Shown here: piece after piece, positions 8,810 through 18,581 of the stretch | Layout of the letters: each line of letters starts with the position of its first letter | How positions within the stretch are numbered: position 1 is the first letter of the stretch | NCBI RefSeq assembly: GCF_023016155.1 | Contig: NZ_JALKBG010000008.1 | Location: 312,501-376,500, forward strand | DNA: 64,000 bases | Origin: Aliiroseovarius sp. F20344 | GTDB taxonomy: Bacteria; Pseudomonadota; Alphaproteobacteria; Rhodobacterales; Rhodobacteraceae | Direction: 5' to 3' | Made by a program: the position numbers and the translations under genes | Notes under the pieces: generated by a model | The model's input: the letters and a program-made list of their open reading frames with translations, nothing else | The model's database searches: none | What the model was told of the DNA's origin: nothing

Positions 8810-9684
8810 CCTCACAAGACGCCTCTGTCATGCTCCGGCCGCGTGCCGAAGCGCTGGGAGCGCGTCTGCCGCCCTTGCTTGTGGCGGCCCAGCATCTTGC
8901 CCAATCCATTGAACTTGGGGAACACGGACGACGGCAATCGGGGCAAGGCGAAGCGTTTTGGCAATATCGCCGCGCCCAGCCGGGTGATCCCGCACATCGT
9001 ATTGATTGGAGGCGTTCAGCCCGTTCGGACAGCCACTATGTCCAGGAAAAAGAATGGCAGGCTGCGCATTCGGTGCAGATCTGGATTGATCCCGCGCCAT
9101 CGCTTGCCTTTGCGTCCGATCCGGACTTGCCACAAAAGCGCGATCAAGCGCGACTGATAGGGTTGGCGCTGGCGTCGCTTCTATTGCGCGGGGGGGAGCG
9201 TGTTGGACTATTAGGCGGGGCGCAGCCTCCGGGACGTGGGCGTCTGGCCTTGTCGCGTATGGCGGATCACATGCTAAATGCTGGGGATGATGCCAAACTG
9301 TCCCATGCCGCGGCCGTTCCACACGCGCGGCAAATTGTGTTTTCTGATTTCCTTGGGTCTCTGGACGAAACCCGCGATTTCGTTCTTGCTGCACAAGGTA
9401 GAGGTCAGAAAGGTGTATTGTTTCAATTGCTTGATCCAATGGAAGAAGCGTTTCCGTTTCAAGGGCGTGTTCTGTTTCAGGATGTCTCTGGAGTATTGAC
9501 CCACGACACGCGCGAAGCAGCGGATTTACGCAACCGTTACTTGGATCGATTGGCGCGCCGCAAGGCCGAGCTGTCAGACCTCGCCAAGCGCGCGGGGTGG
9601 CGGTTCCATACCTACCATACGCATCAACCGCCCAGTTCCGCCTTGCTTTGGCTGTGGAACGCAATCGGGGGACCAGCGCGTTGA
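8806..9684 (+). CDS. DUF58 domain-containing protein
   Basis: 292 residues with a GTG start overlapping the moxR stop. The conserved DUF58 core is visible as QYRRAQPGDPAHRIDWRRSARSD followed by VQIWIDPAPSLAF. DUF58 proteins are the standard partner of MoxR ATPases and have a VWA-like fold. Here the MIDAS-type serines are not obvious (IDPAPS). The stop TGA overlaps the TTG start of the next gene. Confidence 0.92.
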   Translation: MTSQDASVMLRPRAEALGARLPPLLVAAQHLAQSIELGEHGRRQSGQGEAFWQYRRAQPGDPAHRIDWRRSARSDSHYVQEKEWQAAHSVQIWIDPAPSLAFASDPDLPQKRDQARLIGLALASLLLRGGERVGLLGGAQPPGRGRLALSRMADHMLNAGDDAKLSHAAAVPHARQIVFSDFLGSLDETRDFVLAAQGRGQKGVLFQLLDPMEEAFPFQGRVLFQDVSGVLTHDTREAADLRNRYLDRLARRKAELSDLAKRAGWRFHTYHTHQPPSSALLWLWNAIGGPAR

Positions 9685-12446
9685 GCGTGTTTGGCATAGG
9701 ATTTGCCGCACCTTGGTTGCTACTGGGGTTGCTTGCCCTGCCGGTGATCTGGTTGCTTTTACGGGCCGTGCCGCCCACACCGCGCAAGCAGGTTTTTCCG
9801 GCTGTAACGCTGTTGTTGGGGCTTGAAGATAAGACTGCGCAAGCTGATCGTACCCCTTGGTGGCTTTTACTTTTACGACTTCTGGCCGTTGCCGCGCTGA
9901 TTGTGGGATTTGCGGGTCCTGTATTGAATCCTGATGGTCAGGCAACCAAAACAGGTAGGTTGCTAGTATTCGTCGATGACTTCTGGCCCGCCGTATCAGA
10001 TTGGGCGCAACGCATAGAGGCCATCGAAACGCAATTGGACAATGCGCAAACCGCAGGCCGTCCTGTCGCCCTTGTATTGGCAAGTAAAACAGAGCTTAGC
10101 GGTGTTGACCAAACAGTCGACTGGCAAGCCGCAGATATTTGGAAAGCAAGCCTTGCAGGCCTGCGGCCAGTCGCGTGGGATGCAGCGTATGGAACGGTCG
10201 AGGGCTGGCTCCTTTCGGATCAGGCCACGGATGTGCTGTGGCTTTCGGACGGAGTCAAACGAGATGGGCGCGCTGAACTGTTGTCACAATTCGAACAATT
10301 GGGCGCGGTTGAGGTGTTGGAGCCCCCATCCGCGCGTCTTGGCCTGTTACCTGCGAAGCTGGATGGTGGCGATTTGGTGCTTTCCATACTCAGGTCTCGG
10401 ACCGGGGCCAGTGCAGACCTTACCATTGAAGCGATTGGTCCTGATCCTGAAGGTGTCGAGCGGGTTTTGCTCTCGACCCCTACTCAGTTCAACGAAAATG
10501 CCGACCGCGTCGAGCTTCGATTTACCTTGCCCAGTGAGCTGCGCAATCGGATCACCCGCATTCAGATTACAGATCACCGGGCAGCTGGCGCCGTGACCCT
10601 TGCAGATGACAGCCTGCGCCGCCGCCGTGTTGCGCTTTTGAACACTGTCGGTGAACGCGAAGGGTTGGAGCTTTTGTCGCCGCTTCACTATCTGCGTGAA
10701 GCCCTGGCCACGACGGCTGAAATCATTGAGCTTCCAACATTGTCAGAGCTGATCAAAGCCAGCCCGGATGTCGTCATTTTGCCGGACGTCGCCACGTTCT
10801 CGGATGCTGATCGGGCATCATTGACAGGTTGGATAGAACAGGGCGGGCTTTTATTGCGGTTTGCCGGACCACTGCTGGCGTCGGCCGATCTGGGGCAAGG
10901 GGTCACGGATGATCTGCTTCCGGTCCGTCTGCGCGCTGGCGGGCGCGTGGTGGGTGGTGCGATGAGCTGGGGTGACCCGCGTGCTTTGGCCTCGTTTCCA
11001 GAAAGCTCTCCGTTCTTTGGCTTGACTGTTCCAGATGACGTCAGGGTCGAGGCACAAATTCTGGCCGAACCCGGACCGGACCTTGCGGATAAAACAATTG
11101 CTACCCTTTCAGACGGAACGCCGATTGTAACGCGGCGGGCTATCGGCGCGGGACAGGTTGTTCTGTTCCATGTTTCGGCCAATGCAGAATGGTCGTCGCT
11201 GCCGTTTTCGGGCCTGTTTGTGCAGATGTTGGAGCGCCTTGCGGTCTCGTCGCAAGGAGCTGCGCGCGACAGTGTGGCGCTGGAGGGCACGACTTGGGTG
11301 GCAACGCAGGTGCTGGATGCGTTTGGGCAATTGTCGCCTCAGGATGCCGCAGCAGGCGTGCCAGGGAACATGTTGGTGAACCCGGTTGGTCCGAGCCTTG
11401 CGCCGGGACTTTATGCAGATGGGGACAGAGTGCAGGCTGTGAATGTGCTGCGGTCTGACAGCACGTTGGAGCGCACAGATTGGCCCGCCCATGTGACGAC
11501 AAGCTGGCAGGTTGATGAGAAACAGCAAGAATTTGGCCCTTGGTTGCTTGCCGCCGCGCTGTTGTTGGGGGCTCTGGATGTTGTGTTGACGCTTATGTTG
11601 GCTGGACGTTTGCGACCAGCAGCGCGTCATGCCGCAATGGGGGCGGTTGCCGCGCTTGCTCTTATGACCACCACAACATCGGTCGAGGCCCAGACAGACA
11701 CCGATCCAAATGTATTAGAGGCCGCAGGCATCGTGACCTTGGCCCATGTTCTAAGTGGTGATGCAGACATTGATCGGATCGCGCAGGCCGGACTAAAGGG
11801 GCTAACGGATCAGCTTTTCATGCGCAGTTCCGTCGAGCCTGCACCCCCCGTCGCGGTCGACATTGAAAACAGCGACCTATCGGTTTTTCCGATGCTTTAC
11901 TGGCCGCTGACAGACCAGACACCCATTCCCAGCCCGGATGCTATTGTGCGCGTGAAACGGTATCTAGCTGCGGGCGGGTTGATCTTGTTCGACACGCGTG
12001 ATGCCGGGGTCGGGGGCAACTCATCGACCAGCCGTCGCCTTCGTGCTGTGGCGCTGCCTTTGGGCTTGCCGCTATTAGATCAGGTGCCGCATGATCACGT
12101 TCTCACCCGAAGTTTTTATCTATTGCAGGAATTTCCCGGCCGATATCGCGGTCCGGTCTGGGCCGAAGCACCGCCCCCAGATGCGGAACGTGCCGAAGGA
12201 ATGCCCTTTCGCAATCTGAATGACGGCGTGACGCCTGTCATCGTTGGGGGCAATGACTGGGCCAGCGCTTGGGCGATCCGCGACGACGGACGTCCCATGT
12301 TCCCCGTGGGTCGCGGACAAGCTGGGGAACGGCAACGCGAAATGGCTGTTCGGTTTGGCGTCAATCTGGTGATGCATGTGCTGACAGGCAACTATAAATC
12401 CGATCAGGTCCACGTGCCTGCGCTGCTTGAAAGGCTAGGGGAATGA
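9681..12446 (+). CDS. BatA-like N-terminal / DUF4159 C-terminal membrane protein
   Basis: 921 residues from the TTG at 9681, chosen because LSVFGIGFAAPWLLLGLLAL is the classic BatA-type N terminus and the start overlaps the DUF58 stop; an in-frame start at 9597 would intrude 88 bp into DUF58. Two N-terminal helices flank the RKQVFPAV segment. The VWA-like region (LLVFVDDFWPAVSDW) lacks the metal-site DxSxS. A middle glutamine-amidotransferase-like region includes PDVVILPDVATFSDADRA. A helix near residue 625 precedes the DUF4159 domain (about 715-921; AAGGLILFDTRD, PVIVGGNDW). Likely an inner-membrane scaffold of the MoxR system. Confidence 0.9.
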   Translation: MSVFGIGFAAPWLLLGLLALPVIWLLLRAVPPTPRKQVFPAVTLLLGLEDKTAQADRTPWWLLLLRLLAVAALIVGFAGPVLNPDGQATKTGRLLVFVDDFWPAVSDWAQRIEAIETQLDNAQTAGRPVALVLASKTELSGVDQTVDWQAADIWKASLAGLRPVAWDAAYGTVEGWLLSDQATDVLWLSDGVKRDGRAELLSQFEQLGAVEVLEPPSARLGLLPAKLDGGDLVLSILRSRTGASADLTIEAIGPDPEGVERVLLSTPTQFNENADRVELRFTLPSELRNRITRIQITDHRAAGAVTLADDSLRRRRVALLNTVGEREGLELLSPLHYLREALATTAEIIELPTLSELIKASPDVVILPDVATFSDADRASLTGWIEQGGLLLRFAGPLLASADLGQGVTDDLLPVRLRAGGRVVGGAMSWGDPRALASFPESSPFFGLTVPDDVRVEAQILAEPGPDLADKTIATLSDGTPIVTRRAIGAGQVVLFHVSANAEWSSLPFSGLFVQMLERLAVSSQGAARDSVALEGTTWVATQVLDAFGQLSPQDAAAGVPGNMLVNPVGPSLAPGLYADGDRVQAVNVLRSDSTLERTDWPAHVTTSWQVDEKQQEFGPWLLAAALLLGALDVVLTLMLAGRLRPAARHAAMGAVAALALMTTTTSVEAQTDTDPNVLEAAGIVTLAHVLSGDADIDRIAQAGLKGLTDQLFMRSSVEPAPPVAVDIENSDLSVFPMLYWPLTDQTPIPSPDAIVRVKRYLAAGGLILFDTRDAGVGGNSSTSRRLRAVALPLGLPLLDQVPHDHVLTRSFYLLQEFPGRYRGPVWAEAPPPDAERAEGMPFRNLNDGVTPVIVGGNDWASAWAIRDDGRPMFPVGRGQAGERQREMAVRFGVNLVMHVLTGNYKSDQVHVPALLERLGE

Positions 12447-14536
12447 ACGCCATGTCCCTTCAGTTTGCACCCGGACTGCCTTGGCCGGTGATCGGGTTGC
12501 TTGCCGCAGTGGTGGTCTTGTCGCTCTGCGTGGCGCTATGGCGTGGGCTTTCGGGCTGGGCACTGCGGGCTGTGGCTGCACTTGTCGTGCTGGCAGCTTT
12601 GTGCGGCCCGTCGCTTCAGGAAGAAGACCGTGATCCTTTGTCTGAATTGTTTCTAATCCTTGTGGATGACAGTGCTTCGCAATTTCTGTCAGATCGTCCG
12701 GCGCAAACGGCACAGGCGCGCGATGGCGTGTTGGCGCAAATCGCAACACGCAGTTCGCTTGAGCCAGTGGTGCGCAACCTGTCAGAATTTACCCTGCCAA
12801 GCGACGCGGAAACAGATGAAAAAACGCGGTTGATGACTGCGTTGAAACAGGCATTGGCCGAGCTTCCTTCCAATCGTCTGGCCGGGGGCGTTCTGATCAC
12901 CGATGGCGTGGTGCACGATCTGGAAAATGCCCCGGGTTTGTCCGCCCCCATGCACGCATTAATAACGGGTCGAGACAGCGACTGGGATCGACGACTAAGT
13001 GTCGTGAACGCACCCGCATTTGGCATCTTGGGGGAAGAGGTTGAGCTGCGCCTGAAGATGGAAACGCTCGGGGCCAGTCCGAATGTGCTCCCCCCTGCGG
13101 TGATAAGCGTTTCACATGACGGTCGCCCGGTTGAGGACATTCCGGTGACTGACAGTAAGGACATCGTTATTCCCTTGGTTTTGGACCATGCGGGCCGCAA
13201 CCTCATTCATGTGACATTGCCGGTGGAAGATGGCGAGCTGACAGGCCGCAACAATGAAGTTGTGATCGAGCTGAATGGGGTTCGGGATCGTTTGCAGGTT
13301 CTTCTGATCTCGGGCACGCCACATCCGGGCACGCGCACGTGGCGCAATTTGCTGAAATCCGACAGCGCCGTGGATCTGGTGCACTTCACCATTTTGCGCC
13401 CGCCCGACAAGCAAGATGGCGTGCCAGTGAGCGAGCTGAGCTTAATTGCATTCCCAACGCAAGAACTGTTCATCGATAAGATTGACGAGTTCGATTTGAT
13501 CATCTTCGACCGCTATCAGCTGCGTGGCATTCTGCCGGGTGGGTATCTGAACAGTGTGCGTGACTATGTGCGGCGCGGCGGTGCGGTTTTGGTCGCGGCA
13601 GGACCCTCCCTTGCGAGCGCCGAAAGCATCGCGCGCACAGGCCTTGCAGACATCTTGCCCGCCACGCCGACAGGGCGTTTGTTTGAAGCGCCATTTTTGC
13701 CAGATGTCACAGATGACGGCCTGCGCCATCCGGTCACTCGTAACCTTTTGCGCCATGCCCCGGAAGGTGGTTGGGGGCCGTGGATGCGGCATATCGAAGT
13801 GGAGCCTGATCGTGGCCATGTGATCCTTTCTGCTGAAGAAGGATCTCCTCTGCTTGTGGTGGATCGGAGCGATGAGGGGCGCGTTGCACTTTTGGCTTCG
13901 GACCACGCATGGCTTTGGGCACGGGGCCATAAGGGCGGCGGGCCGCAATTGGAGCTCTTGCGCAGGCTGGCGCATTGGTTGATGCGAGAACCTGAGCTGG
14001 AAGAGGAAGCCCTTGCCGCGCGCGCGACCGAAGATGGCCTTACGATTCAGCGTAACACCATGCAATCCGAACTGCCCAACGCGGTTGTCACCTCGCCTTC
14101 CGGCGACGAAGCTTTGGTTGAATTGATGCCCGATGATGATTTGGGCGTGTTCGAAGCTGGATTCGCCACAGAAGCAACGGGGCTGTTTCGCGTGACCCAA
14201 GGCGACTTGTCCACGGTCGTCGTCAGAGGGGCTGCAACATCGGAAGAGTTCAGCAATCCCTTGGCCCGGGGAGATCTTTTGCAACCTGTTTTATCCCCTA
14301 CAGGCGGGGATGCACGTCGGATTGAGGCTGGCGTCCCATCGCTTCGATCAGTACGCGCTGGGCGTCCCGCACACGGGCGTGGTTGGCTGGGTTACGTGCC
14401 GCAAGAGGCCTATGTCACGACCGCCATTCGCCTGCGCCCACTCGCTCCGGCAGCCTTGTTTTTAACGCTCGCCGCGCTCGCACTTGTCGCCGCGTGGCTG
14501 CTTGAGGGACGGGGCCGCAAGCAAGTCACATCGTAG
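12443..14536 (+). CDS. VWA-like / glutamine-amidotransferase-like membrane protein of MoxR operon
   Basis: 697 residues, start ATG overlapping the previous stop (ATGA). Two N-terminal helices (about 13-50) and one near the C terminus (about 672-690) bracket a large periplasmic region. LFLILVDDSASQ carries a MIDAS-like D-x-S-x-S, unlike the preceding protein. The middle contains DLIIFDRYQLRGILPGGYL and YVRRGGAVLVAAGPSLAS, typical of class I glutamine-amidotransferase-like folds without the catalytic Cys. It is the last gene of the moxR operon. The exact function is unknown. Confidence 0.87.
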   Translation: MNAMSLQFAPGLPWPVIGLLAAVVVLSLCVALWRGLSGWALRAVAALVVLAALCGPSLQEEDRDPLSELFLILVDDSASQFLSDRPAQTAQARDGVLAQIATRSSLEPVVRNLSEFTLPSDAETDEKTRLMTALKQALAELPSNRLAGGVLITDGVVHDLENAPGLSAPMHALITGRDSDWDRRLSVVNAPAFGILGEEVELRLKMETLGASPNVLPPAVISVSHDGRPVEDIPVTDSKDIVIPLVLDHAGRNLIHVTLPVEDGELTGRNNEVVIELNGVRDRLQVLLISGTPHPGTRTWRNLLKSDSAVDLVHFTILRPPDKQDGVPVSELSLIAFPTQELFIDKIDEFDLIIFDRYQLRGILPGGYLNSVRDYVRRGGAVLVAAGPSLASAESIARTGLADILPATPTGRLFEAPFLPDVTDDGLRHPVTRNLLRHAPEGGWGPWMRHIEVEPDRGHVILSAEEGSPLLVVDRSDEGRVALLASDHAWLWARGHKGGGPQLELLRRLAHWLMREPELEEEALAARATEDGLTIQRNTMQSELPNAVVTSPSGDEALVELMPDDDLGVFEAGFATEATGLFRVTQGDLSTVVVRGAATSEEFSNPLARGDLLQPVLSPTGGDARRIEAGVPSLRSVRAGRPAHGRGWLGYVPQEAYVTTAIRLRPLAPAALFLTLAALALVAAWLLEGRGRKQVTS

Positions 14537-14568
14537 CCTTGTCGAATCCGGCTTGCGTCCGCGATGAA

Positions 14569-14595
14569 AAATTGGTTATATTTTTTTACCAATTT
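14569..14595. promoter_or_regulatory. candidate operator upstream of glcD
   Basis: Inverted repeat AAATTGGT - 11 bp - ACCAATTT lies 20 bp before the glcD start. TTGGT/ACCAA half-sites resemble those of FadR-subfamily GntR regulators (GlcC, LldR, PdhR), but those usually have a shorter spacer. It could also form an RNA hairpin at the end of the preceding operon. No regulator gene is adjacent. Confidence 0.4.
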
Positions 14596-14614
14596 GCATC
14601 ACGAGGTATGCACC

Positions 14615-16045
14615 ATGCAGATGCCGACACCAAGTAACAGTATTCTTTCGCGGAAGGGCCACATCGTGGCGCGGCTCCAATCCGTGCTGCCAGAAGGGGC
14701 GGTTGTGCATGACCCGGTCCAGACCCGCGCCTATGAATGTGACGCACTGACCGCATACAAATGCCCCCCGCTCTGCGCTGTGCTGCCCGCTTCGACCGAA
14801 GAGGTCTCGGCCATCATGCGCATCTGCTTTGAGGAAGGCGTTCCGGTCGTTCCGCGCGGTGCGGGCACGTCCCTTGCAGGGGGCGCATTGCCTACCGAGG
14901 ACAGCGTCATTCTTGGCGTGGCGCGCCTGACGGATGTGTTAGAGACGAGCTATGACGACCGTATCATTCGTGTGCAGTCGGGGCGCACAAACCTGTCAGT
15001 AACGGGGGCGGTCGAGGAAGATGGCTTCTTTTATGCGCCCGATCCCTCGAGCCAGTTGGCCTGTGCAATTGCAGGTAATATCGCCATGAATTCCGGCGGG
15101 GCGCATTGCCTGAAATACGGTGTGACCACCAACAATTTGCTCGGCGTGACGATGGTCATGGCTGATGGTGAAGTGGTGGAAATCGGCGGTGGCTATATGG
15201 ATGCAGCCGGGCTGGACTTGCTAGGCCTTATTTGCGGCTCTGAAGGTCAGTTGGGCATCGTGACCGAAGCGACCTTGCGTATCCTTCCCAAACCCGAAGG
15301 CGCGCGGCCTGTACTGATCGGGTTTGACACAAACGAAGTGGCAGGCCACTGCGTGTCCGACATCATCAAGTCCGGCATCCTGCCTGTTGCGATCGAGTTC
15401 ATGGACCGCCCCTGCATCCGCGCGACCGAAGCTTTTGCAGGCGCAGGCTATCCCGATTGCGAGGCACTTTTGATCATCGAGGTCGAAGGCTCTGACGCCG
15501 AGATCGACGACCAGCTTGCCCGTATTGTCGAAATCGCCAAAGCCCATGATCCGGTCGAGGTGCGCGAAAGCAAATCAGCCGAAGAAAGCGCGAAAATCTG
15601 GCTGGGGCGCAAGTCGGCCTTTGGCGCGATGGGGCAGATCAACGACTACATGTGCCTTGATGGCACGATCCCGGTGTCTGAGCTGCCGCGCGTGCTCAAA
15701 CGCATTGGCGAGATGTCGAAGGACTACGGTCTGGACGTGGGCAATGTGTTCCACGCGGGCGATGGCAATATGCATCCCTTGATCCTGTTTGATGCCAACA
15801 AACCGGGTGACCTTGAGAAATGCGAAGCGTTTGGGGCTGATATCCTATCCCTCTGTGTTGAAGTTGGAGGCTGTCTGACTGGCGAACACGGTGTCGGGGT
15901 CGAAAAGCGCGATCTGATGACCAAGCAATACCGCCCTGAGGATCTGGAAATCCAAATGGCTGTAAAAGACGTGTTTGACCCAAAATGGCTTTTGAACCCG
16001 GCGAAGGTGTTCCCTCTTGAAGCTTCGAAAGGGCGGCGCGGATGA
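14615..16045 (+). CDS. glcD: glycolate oxidase FAD subunit GlcD
   Basis: 476 residues from ATG 14615, chosen for its GAGG ribosome-binding site at 14603-14606; an earlier in-frame ATG at 14564 lies in the candidate operator and has no site. The FAD-binding PCMH domain shows VPRGAGTSLAGGALP and NIAMNSGGAHCLKYGVT; the C-terminal FAD-oxidase cap has HAGDGNMHPLIL and GCLTGEHGVGVEKR. GlcD is the catalytic flavoprotein of the membrane-associated glycolate dehydrogenase that oxidises glycolate to glyoxylate. It overlaps glcE by 4 bp. Confidence 0.95.
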   Translation: MQMPTPSNSILSRKGHIVARLQSVLPEGAVVHDPVQTRAYECDALTAYKCPPLCAVLPASTEEVSAIMRICFEEGVPVVPRGAGTSLAGGALPTEDSVILGVARLTDVLETSYDDRIIRVQSGRTNLSVTGAVEEDGFFYAPDPSSQLACAIAGNIAMNSGGAHCLKYGVTTNNLLGVTMVMADGEVVEIGGGYMDAAGLDLLGLICGSEGQLGIVTEATLRILPKPEGARPVLIGFDTNEVAGHCVSDIIKSGILPVAIEFMDRPCIRATEAFAGAGYPDCEALLIIEVEGSDAEIDDQLARIVEIAKAHDPVEVRESKSAEESAKIWLGRKSAFGAMGQINDYMCLDGTIPVSELPRVLKRIGEMSKDYGLDVGNVFHAGDGNMHPLILFDANKPGDLEKCEAFGADILSLCVEVGGCLTGEHGVGVEKRDLMTKQYRPEDLEIQMAVKDVFDPKWLLNPAKVFPLEASKGRRG

Positions 16046-17205
16046 CAAATCTGACCCCTCAAAGCGAAGCGGAGCTGGCAGATCTGGTGCGTGCGTCCAG
16101 TGGCCCGTTGCGGATCATGGGCGGCGGTACGCGGCCCATTGGAGATGTGGCAAACGCGCAAGTTCTGTCGACCGCGGCCCTATCTGGCATTACGCTTTAC
16201 GAACCCGGCGCGCTGACCTTGGTCGCCAAAGCAGGAACGCCCTTGGACGAAATCGATGCTGCTCTGCGGGCAGAGAACCAAATGCTGGCTTTTGAACCTT
16301 ATGATTTGACAGGTGTCACAGGTGCGAAAGGCGCATCGACCATAGGCGGGGTGGTCGCCACCAATGCCAGTGGCGCGCGGCGTGTGCAGGCCGGCGCGGC
16401 GCGGGATTTTCTACTGGGTGTTCGATTTGTCGACGGGGAGGGTCAGGTTCTGAAAAACGGTGGTCGGGTCATGAAGAATGTGACCGGATACGATTTGGTG
16501 AAACTGATGGCTGGCAGCTGGGGCACGCTTGGTGTCCTAAGCGAGGTCAGCCTGAAGGTCCTACCGATGCCGGAACATGTGATGACTGTTGCAGTCACGG
16601 GGCTTAGCGACGAAGACGCGGTAGCGGCCATGTCCGCAGCACTGGGATCCCCTTTCGATGTGACCGGGGCCGTGCATGCCCCAGCCTGTATTGAGGAAGA
16701 GCCGTTCACCATGGTCCGCGTCGAAGGGTTTGAGGGCTCCGTCCAGTATCGCGCTGAGAAGTTGAAAGAGCTGCTCGGGCGATATGGTGACGTAACGACG
16801 TCTGAAAATGCAGAAGGTTGGAAAGCTATGCGTGAGATGGTCGCCTTTTCCCAACCGGTGCGTGGATCGGGCGGGGCGCTTTGGCAATTGTCGCTTAAAC
16901 CGAGTGATGCATCGCCGGTTATGGCCGAAATCTCTGATCGGTTCGATGTTCTCTACAGCTACGATTGGGGGGGCGGTCGTGTCTGGGTTTGGGCTGGCGA
17001 GGAAGTGGACCATTCCGCTTTGCATGGCGCCCTTCAGGACAGCGCGACACGGGTTGGTGGACATGCGACACTTATCCATAGTGCTTCCGCATTTGAAGGG
17101 CCGAAGTTTCAACTGCAGTCTCCTGTGTTGTCGCGTTTGTCCCAAGCCTTGCGTGCGAAATTCGACCCACGCGGCATTCTGAACCCCGGCCTGATGGGAG
17201 CCTGA
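16042..17205 (+). CDS. glcE: glycolate oxidase subunit GlcE
   Basis: 387 residues. A second, smaller FAD-binding PCMH subunit: RIMGGGTRPIGD, GASTIGGVVATNASGARR and KNVTGYDLVKLMAGSWGTLG. The C terminus ends in AKFDPRGILNPGLMGA, the usual flavoprotein ending. It overlaps glcD (ATGA) and is followed 3 bp later by glcF, so the three genes form an operon. GlcE is required for assembly and activity of the complex. Confidence 0.95.
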   Translation: MTNLTPQSEAELADLVRASSGPLRIMGGGTRPIGDVANAQVLSTAALSGITLYEPGALTLVAKAGTPLDEIDAALRAENQMLAFEPYDLTGVTGAKGASTIGGVVATNASGARRVQAGAARDFLLGVRFVDGEGQVLKNGGRVMKNVTGYDLVKLMAGSWGTLGVLSEVSLKVLPMPEHVMTVAVTGLSDEDAVAAMSAALGSPFDVTGAVHAPACIEEEPFTMVRVEGFEGSVQYRAEKLKELLGRYGDVTTSENAEGWKAMREMVAFSQPVRGSGGALWQLSLKPSDASPVMAEISDRFDVLYSYDWGGGRVWVWAGEEVDHSALHGALQDSATRVGGHATLIHSASAFEGPKFQLQSPVLSRLSQALRAKFDPRGILNPGLMGA

Positions 17206-17208
17206 TCC

Positions 17209-18501
17209 ATGCAAACCCATTTCACCGAGGAACAGTTGCGCGACCCCGCGATCCAGCGCGCCAACGAGATATTACGCTCTTGCGTACATTGCGGGTTCTG
17301 CACGGCCACTTGCCCCAGCTATCAGGTTTTGGGCGACGAATTGGACAGCCCGCGGGGCCGTATCTACCTGATCAAGGATATGCTGGAGGCAGGGCGGCCT
17401 GCAGACAAGAAGACCGTCGAGCATGTGGACAAATGCCTGTCCTGTCTGGCCTGTATGTCGACTTGTCCCTCGGGTGTGCATTACATGCATCTGATTGATC
17501 ACGCCCGCGCGCATATCGAAAAGACCTACAAACGTCCTCTGTTCGATCGTGTGCTGCGCTGGACGCTGGCGCAGATCATCCCGTATCCCGGGCGGTTCCG
17601 GCTGGCCATGCAGGGCGCGCGGCTTATGCGGCCTTTGCGCAAGTTCATGCCCGATCCCCGACTTGAAGCGATGTTAGAGATGGCACCGCCGAAACTTCCA
17701 CGTCCTTCGGAAAACGATAAGCCTCAGGTTTTCCCGGCCAAGGGCGAACGCAAGAAACGCGTGGCGCTTTTGACGGGCTGCGCGCAGAAGGCGCTTGATA
17801 CCGACATCAATGACGCCACCATCCGGCTTCTGACCCGATTGGGCTGTGAGGTTGTCGTGGCCAAGGGTATGGGCTGCTGCGGCGCGCTGACCCATCACAT
17901 GGGTAAGGAAGATGCGAGCCACGCACAGGCCGCGACCAATATTCGTGCCTGGATGGGGGAAAAGCGATCCGACGGACTAGACGCGATTGTCATCAACACC
18001 TCAGGCTGTGGTACGACGGTGAAGGATTACGGTTACATGTTCCGAAACGATGCCGCGCTTGCCGAAGATGCGGCGGAGGTGTCGCGCCTTGCCTGTGACG
18101 TGAGTGAGCTTTTGATGGATCTGGACGTATCAAATGCCGAGATGGGCATGCGGGTGGCATACCATTCTGCCTGTAGCCTGCAACACGGCCAACAAATCAA
18201 AACGCACCCGAAAACCCTTTTAAAACAAGCGGGTTTTGAGGTGGTTGAGCCTGCAGACCCTCATCTTTGCTGTGGCTCGGCGGGCACCTATAACCTGATG
18301 CAGCCCGAAATTTCGCAGGAGCTGAAGCGCCGCAAGGTGACCAATCTGGAAGCCAAGTCGCCCCAAATTATCGCGGCGGGCAATATCGGCTGCATGATGC
18401 AAATCGGATCGGGGACGGGCATTCCCGTTGTGCATACGGTCGAGCTGCTCGATTGGGCGACCGGGGGACCACAGCCGCGCAAATTGACGCTGCATGGATA
18501 A
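17209..18501 (+). CDS. glcF: glycolate oxidase iron-sulfur subunit GlcF
   Basis: 430 residues. Two 4Fe-4S motifs are visible, CVHCGFCTATCP (about residues 24-35) and CLSCLACMSTCP (about 75-86). Two CCG domains follow, with MGCCGALTHHMGK and HLCCGSAGTYNLMQP. GlcF passes electrons from the flavoproteins to the quinone pool at the inner membrane. No glcC regulator, glcA permease or malate synthase is next to it here. Confidence 0.96.
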   Translation: MQTHFTEEQLRDPAIQRANEILRSCVHCGFCTATCPSYQVLGDELDSPRGRIYLIKDMLEAGRPADKKTVEHVDKCLSCLACMSTCPSGVHYMHLIDHARAHIEKTYKRPLFDRVLRWTLAQIIPYPGRFRLAMQGARLMRPLRKFMPDPRLEAMLEMAPPKLPRPSENDKPQVFPAKGERKKRVALLTGCAQKALDTDINDATIRLLTRLGCEVVVAKGMGCCGALTHHMGKEDASHAQAATNIRAWMGEKRSDGLDAIVINTSGCGTTVKDYGYMFRNDAALAEDAAEVSRLACDVSELLMDLDVSNAEMGMRVAYHSACSLQHGQQIKTHPKTLLKQAGFEVVEPADPHLCCGSAGTYNLMQPEISQELKRRKVTNLEAKSPQIIAAGNIGCMMQIGSGTGIPVVHTVELLDWATGGPQPRKLTLHG

Positions 18502-18581
18502 AATTCCTTTCTCTCGCCCCGATTTTCGCCGTAAACATGTGTGAGAGGGTGGAACAACCGCCCCGATAAAGGTAGTTGAGT

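Noticed and set aside
9597-9680. Longer start for the BatA/DUF4159 gene
   Set aside because: It would overlap the DUF58 gene by 88 bp and lacks the typical BatA beginning; TTG 9681 fits overlap and family.
8828-9787. 319-codon open frame on the minus strand
   Set aside because: Antisense to the DUF58 gene, with no start site or family match.
13442-14284. 280-codon minus-strand frame
   Set aside because: Antisense to the VWA-like subunit gene of the MoxR operon; low-complexity product.
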